Under the pieces are notes generated by a model, which did not search any database, was not told the DNA's origin, and worked only from the letters and a program-made list of their open reading frames with translations. DNA of 64,000 nucleotides from Sphingopyxis sp. LK2115 (GTDB taxonomy: Bacteria; Pseudomonadota; Alphaproteobacteria; Sphingomonadales; Sphingomonadaceae), in assembly GCF_014595975.1 (NCBI RefSeq), contig NZ_JABWGQ010000044.1:62001-126000 (forward strand), read 5' to 3'. Position numbers and translations under genes: made by a program. Shown piece by piece: positions 1-6,898 of the stretch (position 1 is the first letter of the stretch; every line of letters begins with the position of its first letter).

Positions 1-1021
1 CGGTGAACTCAGGCGTGTTGAAGGTCGCCGGCGTATATTCGTCCTTCTGCACCGTCACCACGGGCATTCGGTCTTCGGGCATCCCCGCCGCGATCGCCTC
101 GCCTTTCGCAATGCGCGCGATGCCGTCCAGCAGATGATCGCGCACCGCGTCGGTGTAGCTGCGCACGGTCAGTTGCAGCCGCGCCTCATCCGAAATGATA
201 TTGTGCTTGGCGCCGGCGTGGAAGCTGCCGACCGTCACCACCGCGCTATCGAGGGGACTGATCTCACGCGACACCAGCGTTTGCAGCGCGCCGACGATGC
301 GGCTCGCCAGCACGATCGGATCCTTGGTCGTCTGCGGATAGGCGCCATGCCCGCCGACGCCCTTCACCAATATGTCGACGCTGTCGACATTGGCGAGCGC
401 ATAGCCCGGCGCATAGCCGATCATGCCCGCGGGAAACTGCGCTGCGTCATGGAACGCCAGCACATATTCGGGCTTTGGAAAGCGTGTATAGAGGCCGTCT
501 TCCAGCATCATGCGCGCGCCCGCCCCGCGTTCCTCGGCAGGCTGGCCGATCATCACCAGCGTCCCCGACCATTTGTCCCTGTTCGCCGCCATCAGCCGTG
601 CGACGCCGACCCAGGCGGTCATATGCGTATCGTGGCCGCAGGCGTGCATCACACCTGTTTCGACGCCCTCGGCGGTCGTAACCCGCACCTTCGACGCGCC
701 GGGCAGCCCCGTCTGTTCGGTGACCGGCAGGCCGTCCATGTCGGCGCGTACCATCACGACCGGGCCGGGACCGTTCTTCATCACCGCGACGACGCCGGTG
801 CCGCCCACCTTTTCGGTGACCTCGAACCCCAGCTTGCGCGCCTCGGCGGCCAATATGCCCGCCGAGCGCACTTCCATGAAGCTGAGTTCGGGATTGGCGT
901 GCAGATCGTCGTAAATCGCCATCAGCGACGGCATCTGCGCCTGAACCTCGCCGCGCAGCGTCTGTGCCGACGCGGGCGCTGCCAATGCCAGCGCCGCGGC
1001 GCTCATCCAGAAAGTGCGCAT
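1..1021 (-). CDS. M20 family amidohydrolase/metallopeptidase (C-terminus cut by window edge)
   Basis: This is an exported zinc hydrolase of the M20D (hippurate/N-acyl-amino-acid hydrolase) type. The reading frame starts at ATG 1021 and stays open to base 1, so about 340 residues are visible. Residues 1-20 form a signal peptide ending ASA-Q. The metal site is visible as HACGHDTH at about residues 126-133 and PAEE at 162-165, with a further HD pair near 191. A glycine/His dimerisation-domain signature (GVGGHGAYP) lies near 221. The substrate, an N-acyl or peptide bond, cannot be decided. A DUF4893 gene ends 16 bases upstream on the same strand, so the two are probably co-transcribed. Family assignment is secure; specificity is inference. 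Confidence 0.88.
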   Translation of the reverse strand, partial: MRTFWMSAAALALAAPASAQTLRGEVQAQMPSLMAIYDDLHANPELSFMEVRSAGILAAEARKLGFEVTEKVGGTGVVAVMKNGPGPVVMVRADMDGLPVTEQTGLPGASKVRVTTAEGVETGVMHACGHDTHMTAWVGVARLMAANRDKWSGTLVMIGQPAEERGAGARMMLEDGLYTRFPKPEYVLAFHDAAQFPAGMIGYAPGYALANVDSVDILVKGVGGHGAYPQTTKDPIVLASRIVGALQTLVSREISPLDSAVVTVGSFHAGAKHNIISDEARLQLTVRSYTDAVRDHLLDGIARIAKGEAIAAGMPEDRMPVVTVQKDEYTPATFNTPEFT

Positions 1022-1037
1022 TGTCCCATCCCCCTTG

Positions 1038-1682
1038 TCAGTCCGCCGGAACCAGTTCGATCACGTCGAGCAGCGATTCATAGGCCGGAGCGGGCAGCAC
1101 CAGCCGCCAGCGATTGTCGTCGATCCGTTCGATCAGCCCCGCCATGTCGCGCATCCTGTCGCTGCCGTAATTGACCGCCATTTTTTCATCGCCGAGTTCG
1201 AGCGTGCCAAGGAAAATCTGGCGCTTCAGATTGTCGGGAAAGATCAGCCCGACGGGGCGCTGCGACCCGGTGAGTTTGGTGAGGCTTGACAACCCCTGCT
1301 CGGCCGCGACGCGGCAGCGGAACCAGCCATAGGCGATATAGCCTAGCCCGCCGCGTCCCTTCGCGCCGACCTTGATCGTCCGGCAGCGATAGTCCCCCGC
1401 CGGCAGATGCGCGTTGGGCAACGCGGCCGTCGGCTGGAGCAATGCTCCCTCGCGGTCGATTTCGACACCATGCCCTTTCGCGCGCGCATCGGCGAGCGCG
1501 GCCTGCCAGCTCCTGTACCAGTCGCGAATGCGCTGCTTGTCGGCGTCGGTCGCCGTTGCGCGCCACGTTCCGTTCACCTCCGGCGCGTCGGCCGCCGACG
1601 GTGGCATCGTCGGCACGACCGTCTGACACGCGCCAAGGGTGACGCCCAGCGCCACCGCCAGAACCCGATTGGTGCGACCCAT
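1038..1682 (-). CDS. DUF4893 domain protein, probable lipoprotein
   Basis: A 214-residue exported protein of unknown function. The N-terminus (MGRTNRVLAVALGVTLGAC) looks like a lipoprotein signal with the acceptor cysteine near residue 19, so it is probably membrane-anchored. The body has the features I associate with the DUF4893 family of sphingomonads: a DWYRSWQAAL segment, a YRCRTIKVGAKG segment, a central LTGSQRPVGLIFP motif and a C-terminal RWRLVLPAPAYES segment. A clear GGAG ribosome site lies just upstream of ATG 1682. It precedes the M20 hydrolase by 16 bases, suggesting one transcript. No enzymatic motif is evident. Confidence 0.75.
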   Translation of the reverse strand: MGRTNRVLAVALGVTLGACQTVVPTMPPSAADAPEVNGTWRATATDADKQRIRDWYRSWQAALADARAKGHGVEIDREGALLQPTAALPNAHLPAGDYRCRTIKVGAKGRGGLGYIAYGWFRCRVAAEQGLSSLTKLTGSQRPVGLIFPDNLKRQIFLGTLELGDEKMAVNYGSDRMRDMAGLIERIDDNRWRLVLPAPAYESLLDVIELVPAD

Positions 1683-1779
1683 GATTCTCCGTTTCTCCCC
1701 GACCCCTTTGGTTAACCTTAGGAGAGAGAAAAGGAATGCTCAAGCAACTCTACCCTCTCCCGCCGGGAGAGGATTGCCG

Positions 1780-2565
1780 TTACGCTGCGGTCCAGCCGCC
1801 ATCGACGCTGAGGTTCGCGCCGGTGATGTTTGCCGCCTCGTCGCGGGTCAGGAAAGCGGCGAGCGCCGCGACCTGCTCGACGGTGACGAACTGTTTGGTC
1901 GGCTGTCCGGCGAGCAGCACATCGTTGATCACCTGCTCGCGCGTCATGCGGCGCGCCTTCATCGTGTCGGGGATCTGGTTTTCGACGAGCGGCGTCCAGA
2001 CATAGCCTGGACTGATGCAATTGACCGTGATCCCGGCGTCGGCCACTTCGAGCGCGACCGTCTTGGTAAGCCCCGCCAGCCCGTGCTTCGCGGTGACATA
2101 GGCCGATTTGAACGGCGAGGCGACGAGCGAATGCGCCGATGCGGTGCCGATGATCCGTCCCCACTTCTTCTTGCGCATCCCCGGCACCGCATGACGGATC
2201 GTGTGGAACGCCGCGGTCAGGTTGAGCGCGATGATCATGTCCCATTTTTCGACCGGAAAATCCTCGACCGGCGAGACGAACTGCATCCCCGCATTGTTGA
2301 CGAGGATGTCGACCCCGCCGAAATCCGCCTCCGCACGCGCGAACATCGCCGCAATCGCGTCGGGCTTGGTAAGGTCGGCGTCGTCATAGGCGGCCTTTCC
2401 CCCGCTCGTCGCCTCCAACGCCTTGCGCTCGGCCTCGATCGCGTCGACGTCGCCAAAGCCGTTGAGGATGATGTTCGCGCCATCGGCGGCAAAGGCCTTG
2501 GCGATGCCGAGCCCGATGCCCGAAGTCGATCCGGTGACGAGCGCGGTCTTGCCCTTAAGGTGCAT
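1780..2565 (-). CDS. bdhA: 3-hydroxybutyrate dehydrogenase (short-chain dehydrogenase)
   Basis: A 261-residue cytosolic short-chain dehydrogenase that interconverts 3-hydroxybutyrate and acetoacetate with NAD. The Rossmann glycine motif TGSTSGIG is at residues 11-18, NNAG at 90-93, and the catalytic set is Ser143, Tyr156 and Lys160 (YVTAK). The QFVSPVEDFP and SAHSLVASPFKSAY segments match the D-3-hydroxybutyrate dehydrogenase group rather than generic family members. A strong AAGGACAAGGAC ribosome site precedes the ATG. It lies 26 bases downstream of a patatin-like phospholipase, so the pair probably forms an operon serving polyhydroxybutyrate or lipid turnover; that role is inferred. Confidence 0.88.
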   Translation of the reverse strand: MHLKGKTALVTGSTSGIGLGIAKAFAADGANIILNGFGDVDAIEAERKALEATSGGKAAYDDADLTKPDAIAAMFARAEADFGGVDILVNNAGMQFVSPVEDFPVEKWDMIIALNLTAAFHTIRHAVPGMRKKKWGRIIGTASAHSLVASPFKSAYVTAKHGLAGLTKTVALEVADAGITVNCISPGYVWTPLVENQIPDTMKARRMTREQVINDVLLAGQPTKQFVTVEQVAALAAFLTRDEAANITGANLSVDGGWTAA

Positions 2566-2591
2566 GTCCTTGTCCTTTCGGTGGGGGAGAA

Positions 2592-3749
2592 TCAGCGAAT
2601 TTCCTTGTCGGCCTTAGGCCTCAGCCCGTCGGCCTGCACCGCAAAGCTGTCCGACCGTCCTTCGGCGATGCTTTCGGCGAGCAGGTGGCCGTCCTTCATC
2701 GCCGCCTCGACCGCATCGCGGCCGAGCGCCCAGTTGACCTCCATCGTCGGGCGCGAAAACTCGAAATCGCGCGCGCCGGTCTGCCAGACGGGCGGTTCGT
2801 GGATGAGCTGAACGACGTTGAGCGCCTTGCAGTCGACCATCCGCCGCACCGCCTTCACCTCCGGCAGATTGGCGAGGTCTTCGGGCAATTTCGCGAGCAT
2901 CCGGTCGATCAGACGATGCTCCTTGCGGCGCCGCACCAGCCCGTCCGAAATCCGCCGCGTGCGGCTGGAATAACGAATGTCCTTCTCACGCGACCAGGCC
3001 TCTTCCAGATCGTGCGGGCGCGTCCCGCGGGCGGGAAACAGGTCGACCTGAAACACCAGCATATCCTCATGCGCCGCCGCGACCACATGTTCGAGCGGGG
3101 TGTTCGACACCAGCCCCCCGTCCCAATACCAGTGGCCGTCGATCTCGACCGGCGGCAGGCCGGGCGGCAAGGCACCCGACGCCAGAATATGCCGCGCATC
3201 AATTGTATCGGTCGTCGTGTCGAAATAACGGAAATTGCCCGTCTCGACCGCCACGGCGCCGACCGAAAGCCGGACCTTGCCATTGTTCACCCGGTCCCAG
3301 TCGACCAGCCGGTTCAGCGTCTGGGCCAGCGGCGCGGTGTCATAAAAGCTGATTGCCTCGGGCGTTTGCCGCTCGGCAAAGGCGGGCGGCGGAAAGCGCG
3401 GCGTGAAAAAGCCCGGCACGCCAAAGGCCATCACCTGCCCGGCCGCAGCCATATGCGACCATTCGCGCGCCCAGTCATTGTCGGCGATCGGCAGCGACGG
3501 CAGCGCCGACGACACGCCTTCCCAAAAGGCGCGCATCTTGCCGACCGCCTGGTCGCGCTCGTTCCCGGCGATGATCGCGGCATTGACCGCGCCGATCGAG
3601 ATGCCCGCGACCCAGTCGAGCTCGACGCCAAGCTCGATCAGCGCCTCGTAAACGCCGGCCTGAAATGCGCCGAGCGCGCCCCCGCCCTGCAGGACGAGCA
3701 CGACCAGATCGGGAAGCGGAAGCGCGGCGCGGGCGGCTCGGCGGGGCAT
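2592..3749 (-). CDS. Patatin-like phospholipase with DUF3734 C-terminal region
   Basis: A 385-residue serine lipase of the patatin family with a Ser/Asp catalytic dyad. The oxyanion loop GGGALG is at residues 22-27, the nucleophile motif GISIG at 49-53 (Ser51), and the DGG aspartate at Asp210 (WYWDGGLVSNT). The C-terminal third, including ARDFEFSRPTMEVNWALG, matches the DUF3734 extension common in alphaproteobacterial patatins. ATG 3749 was chosen because it starts directly before the patatin core; a longer frame to 3839 lacks homology-like sequence. The gene is followed 26 bases later by bdhA, so lipid or poly-3-hydroxybutyrate mobilisation is a reasonable but unproven role. Confidence 0.88.
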   Translation of the reverse strand: MPRRAARAALPLPDLVVLVLQGGGALGAFQAGVYEALIELGVELDWVAGISIGAVNAAIIAGNERDQAVGKMRAFWEGVSSALPSLPIADNDWAREWSHMAAAGQVMAFGVPGFFTPRFPPPAFAERQTPEAISFYDTAPLAQTLNRLVDWDRVNNGKVRLSVGAVAVETGNFRYFDTTTDTIDARHILASGALPPGLPPVEIDGHWYWDGGLVSNTPLEHVVAAAHEDMLVFQVDLFPARGTRPHDLEEAWSREKDIRYSSRTRRISDGLVRRRKEHRLIDRMLAKLPEDLANLPEVKAVRRMVDCKALNVVQLIHEPPVWQTGARDFEFSRPTMEVNWALGRDAVEAAMKDGHLLAESIAEGRSDSFAVQADGLRPKADKEIR

Positions 3750-3897
3750 GGACTCGCGATCCTCGGGTTGCGGACGGATGATTTGTGCACCGCAACACGC
3801 CCTATTGCAATGGCTTGCCCGCTGCGAAGCCCCTTCCAATTGCCCATCGCTGCTGTAACACTCCGGCTGAAACGACCCTTGCCGGTGGAGAAGCCCG

Positions 3898-4806
3898 ATG
3901 CGCCTCGACGATTATGATCCCGGAGACGATATTCGCGACCTGGGCCGGGGCGGCGGCGGGTTCGGCGGAGGCGGAGGCGGCGGCCTTGGCGGGCTGCTTA
4001 TCGGCTTTCTGCCGATGCTGCTCGGCCGCAAGATGGGGTGCGGGACGATCCTGCTGCTCGGCGCGGTCGCCTTTTTCCTGCTCGGACCCGGCGCCAACAT
4101 GCTGAGCATGGGCGGCGGCACCGCCGATCCGATGGCGGACAGCCGCGGCGCCCCGCAAGGCGTCGCCTGCGATACGGAAGCCGAGCGTTTCGCGTGCAAC
4201 GTTTTTGGTTCGACGCATCAGATATGGGGCGACCTTATCAACGGCTATCAACGGCCAACGCTCAATTTCTTCACCGACCAGAACCAGTCCGCCTGCGGCG
4301 CGGCGCAGGCTGCAATGGGGCCCTTCTATTGCCCCGCCGATCAGGGCATCTACCTCGACACCAGCTTCTTCCGCGAGCTTGAACAGCGGTTCGGCGCGGC
4401 GGGCGACGCCGCGCAGGCCTATGTCGTGGCGCACGAGGTCGGCCATCATATCCAGACGATCAGCGGCATCGCGAATCAGGTGCGCCAGGCGCAGGCGCGC
4501 AGCTCGCAGGCGGAAGGCAATCAGCTTCAGGTCCGCATGGAACTTCAGGCCGATTGCTACGCCGGTGTCTGGGCGGCGCGCGCGCGCAACAGCGCGGGTC
4601 AGCCCGTGATGGAACCGGGCGACATGGAAGAAGCCATGCGCGCCGCCAATGCGATCGGCGACGACACGCTGATGCGCTCGGCGGGACAGCGCCCGGTGCC
4701 CGAAAGCTTTACCCACGGGACGAGCGAACAACGCATGGCCTGGCTGCGCCGCGGCCTGCAAACCGGGGATCCGCGCCAGTGCAATACCTTCGACGCCGCC
4801 ATCTGA
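3898..4806 (+). CDS. Neutral zinc metallopeptidase (YpfJ-type)
   Basis: A 302-residue membrane-anchored protein of the putative neutral zinc metallopeptidase family (YpfJ-like, Pfam Zn_peptidase). It has a glycine-run segment at about residues 18-34, a single membrane segment around 46-64, and a periplasmic domain with the zinc motif HEVGHH at 179-184. A conserved ELQADCYAGVWA segment follows at about 215-225, where the third ligand is expected. Cysteines at 91, 100, 133 and 145 may form disulfides. A GGAGA ribosome site precedes ATG 3898. Its stop overlaps the start of the following exported amidohydrolase by 28 bases. Substrates of this family are not well established. Confidence 0.88.
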   Translation: MRLDDYDPGDDIRDLGRGGGGFGGGGGGGLGGLLIGFLPMLLGRKMGCGTILLLGAVAFFLLGPGANMLSMGGGTADPMADSRGAPQGVACDTEAERFACNVFGSTHQIWGDLINGYQRPTLNFFTDQNQSACGAAQAAMGPFYCPADQGIYLDTSFFRELEQRFGAAGDAAQAYVVAHEVGHHIQTISGIANQVRQAQARSSQAEGNQLQVRMELQADCYAGVWAARARNSAGQPVMEPGDMEEAMRAANAIGDDTLMRSAGQRPVPESFTHGTSEQRMAWLRRGLQTGDPRQCNTFDAAI

Positions 4807-6065
4807 GCGCCGCGCTCGCGGCGGGTCTTTTGGCGGCATCGCCGACGTCGGCCGAAAATCTTTATATCGAAGCCGGACGATTGATCGATGGTATCTCCAG
4901 CGAAGTCCGCACCGGCCAGTGCATCACCGTCGGGGCCGAGCGCATCGAGGCGGTCGGTCCATGCGGGCCGACGCCCGATGGCGCGAAGCGGCTCGACTGG
5001 TCCGCCTTCACCGTCCTGCCCGGCCTGATCGACCTCCACACCCACCTCGCCGACCTTGGCCAGAGCGCCGACCTCGCCGCGCCGATCAAGGCGTCGCCCG
5101 CCGAAACCGCGCTCGTCGGCGCGCGCAATGCACGCGTGACGCTGGAAGCCGGATTCACCAGCGTGCGCGATGTCGGCACCTATCGCGGACTCACCGACGT
5201 CGCCTTGCGCAATGCGATCGACCGCGGCGACGTGCCGGGACCGCGCATGTGGGTCGCGGGCGCCTATATCACTGTCCCCAGGGGTGGCGGCGAACTGAAC
5301 GGCGTCGTCCCGAACGAACAATTGCCATCCGATATGCGCCTCGGCGTCGCCGCGACGGCAGAGGAAGCCGGGGCGAAAGCGGCCTGGCTGCTCGACCATG
5401 GCGCCGATTTCATCAAGGCGATCGCCACCGGCGCGGTGCTCGCGATCGGAACCGAGCCAGGCGCGCCCGAACTGACGGTCGATCAACTCCGCGCGGTGGT
5501 GCAGGTCGCCCATGCCCGCGGCAAAAAAGTTACCGCGCACGCCCACGGCGCAGAGGGGATCAAGAACGCCATCCGTGCCGGGGTCGACAGCATTGAACAC
5601 GCCAGCCTTGCCGACGAAGAGGCGTTGCACCTCGCGAAACGGCACGGCACCTGGCTTGCGATGGACATCTACAACGGCAGCTGGATCGACGAGGAAGGCA
5701 CGAAACAGGGCTGGCCCGCCGAATATCTGCGCAAGAATCGCGAAACCACCGACGCGCAGCGCGCCGCCTTTCGCCGCGCGGTCGAACTGGGCGTCAAGAT
5801 CGGCTATGCAACCGACGCCGGCGTCTATCCGCACGGGCTTAACGCGCGACAGTTTCGCAATATGGTCCAATATGGGATGACGCCGATGCAGGCGATCCAG
5901 TCGGCAACGGGCCGCGCGGCGGAGGAAATGGGCCGCACCGACGTCGGCGCGATCGTCCCCGGCCGCTTTGCCGATTTCATAGCGGTAAAGGCCGACCCGC
6001 TCGCCGACATCACGGTTCTTGAGAAAATCGACCATGTGATGAAGGGCGGTGTGCTGGTGCGTTAG
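4779..6065 (+). CDS. Exported metal-dependent amidohydrolase (imidazolonepropionase/prolidase-like)
   Basis: A 428-residue secreted amidohydrolase-superfamily enzyme. GTG 4779 is chosen because it gives a standard signal peptide (basic start, hydrophobic core, cleavage near SPTSA-E); longer frames run into sequence that is out-of-frame peptidase gene. The binuclear metal site is visible: HTH at residues 87-89, bridging Lys213 (FIKAIATG), His254/His256 (HAHG), His274 and Asp346 (YATDAG). This arrangement matches the imidazolonepropionase-like and Xaa-Pro dipeptidase amidohydrolases of the periplasm. It overlaps the zinc peptidase gene by 28 bases, so it is probably translated from the same message. 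The exact peptide or amide substrate is not known. Confidence 0.86.
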   Translation: MQYLRRRHLSAALAAGLLAASPTSAENLYIEAGRLIDGISSEVRTGQCITVGAERIEAVGPCGPTPDGAKRLDWSAFTVLPGLIDLHTHLADLGQSADLAAPIKASPAETALVGARNARVTLEAGFTSVRDVGTYRGLTDVALRNAIDRGDVPGPRMWVAGAYITVPRGGGELNGVVPNEQLPSDMRLGVAATAEEAGAKAAWLLDHGADFIKAIATGAVLAIGTEPGAPELTVDQLRAVVQVAHARGKKVTAHAHGAEGIKNAIRAGVDSIEHASLADEEALHLAKRHGTWLAMDIYNGSWIDEEGTKQGWPAEYLRKNRETTDAQRAAFRRAVELGVKIGYATDAGVYPHGLNARQFRNMVQYGMTPMQAIQSATGRAAEEMGRTDVGAIVPGRFADFIAVKADPLADITVLEKIDHVMKGGVLVR

Positions 6066-6078
6066 GAGGCGCAGCTTT

Positions 6079-6100
6079 GCCTGACCTTCGATGGTCAGGC
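6079..6100 (+). terminator. Candidate terminator hairpin after the amidohydrolase gene
   Basis: A perfect 8-base stem (GCCTGACC / GGTCAGGC) with a six-base TTCGAT loop starts 13 bases past the amidohydrolase stop. There is no clear T-run, so it may act as an RNA-stabilising hairpin rather than a strong intrinsic terminator. Confidence 0.45.
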
Positions 6101-6133
6101 GACAACGCCATGCACCAAAGCGGCAACGCCCCT

Positions 6134-6165
6134 GTTCCGTTTGTGTCGAGCCAGGTCGAGACGCC
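6134..6165. repeat. Dispersed repeat, family A (single half)
   Basis: This intergenic segment contains CCGTTTGTGTCGAGCC followed by GTCGAGACGCC. It matches the element found at 8978-9108 and 32513-32640 (core CCGTTCGTGTCGAGCG). It lies between convergent genes. Confidence 0.55.
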
Positions 6166-6200
6166 AGCGGGAATACGGCCCTGATGAAACGCGCGCCGCT

Positions 6201-6722
6201 CTAATATTCGACGATGATGCGGACCCGGTCGATGCCAAGCCCCGCGGCGCGGGCGATCTGTTCGCGGCTGCGGTCGATCACGTCCTGAAAGGATTCGGGT
6301 TCGGTATCGCCACGCGATTCGTCGAGCGCGGGTTCCGGGCGTGCCACGCGAACGCTGGATGCAGGCGTCACTGGGTCAATTGCCTCGGGCGCCGGGGCGG
6401 GGGCGCTTTTCAACTCCACCGCGCTCAGCGTCGCCGAAGATACCGGGCCTTCGAACTGGCAGCCGAATAGCCGTCCGCTCGCCCAGATGACGACCGCGGT
6501 GATGCCCCCCGCATGGGGAAGCTCGATTTCGATCCGGTCACAGGGTTCCAGCTGGATGTCGCTTTCAAACAGCAGCCCCGTTCCCGATATATTGTGGATC
6601 TGGACCGCGATGCCCGTCCCGTCATGCTTCACGCCACGGGCAAGCAGGCTCAGTTTGCGGCGCACGTCCTGGCGTTTGTCGCCATTCGGCGCCAGGGGGA
6701 GGAAATGTCCGTAAATGGGCAT
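6201..6722 (-). CDS. PilZ domain protein (c-di-GMP receptor candidate)
   Basis: A 173-residue cytosolic protein with one PilZ domain at residues 15-105. The c-di-GMP-binding signatures are present: RQDVR at 17-21 (RxxxR) and NISGTG at 44-49 (N/D-x-S-x-x-G). A low-complexity Ala/Pro/Glu linker follows, and then a C-terminal helix-rich stretch (about 135-173) of unknown role. ATG 6722 is chosen because it starts just ahead of the domain; the longer frame adds only non-homologous residues. A TTAA-N7-TTAG sequence 24 bases upstream resembles a CtrA site. PilZ proteins couple c-di-GMP to motility, adhesion or polysaccharide synthesis; which applies here is not shown. Confidence 0.85.
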   Translation of the reverse strand: MPIYGHFLPLAPNGDKRQDVRRKLSLLARGVKHDGTGIAVQIHNISGTGLLFESDIQLEPCDRIEIELPHAGGITAVVIWASGRLFGCQFEGPVSSATLSAVELKSAPAPAPEAIDPVTPASSVRVARPEPALDESRGDTEPESFQDVIDRSREQIARAAGLGIDRVRIIVEY

Positions 6723-6745
6723 GAGCTTTTGTTGGGGTTGACTGG

Positions 6746-6760
6746 TTAAAGGAAGGTTAG
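6746..6760. promoter_or_regulatory. Possible CtrA-type box upstream of the PilZ gene
   Basis: The sequence TTAA-AGGAAGG-TTAG matches the CtrA consensus TTAA-N7-TTAA at seven of eight fixed positions. It lies 24 bases upstream of the PilZ start. In alphaproteobacteria CtrA controls motility and cell-cycle genes. A single mismatch in a short motif makes a chance hit quite possible. Confidence 0.3.
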
Positions 6761-6898
6761 CGAGCCCGTCGAAAGGCGGCGTTCGGTGCAGAATATCCGG
6801 GTGATCGCCGCGGCGGGCCATGCGGACGCGCTGACCGAAAGCCGCGCGTCCGCGACGAACGCGCTTGAACGCGCTCGCGTCGTCGCTAAACCATTTTC

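Noticed and set aside
1708-1718. GGTTAACC palindrome upstream of the DUF4893 gene, resembling a CtrA half-site
   Set aside because: Only one TTAA half is present and there is no second half at the required spacing.
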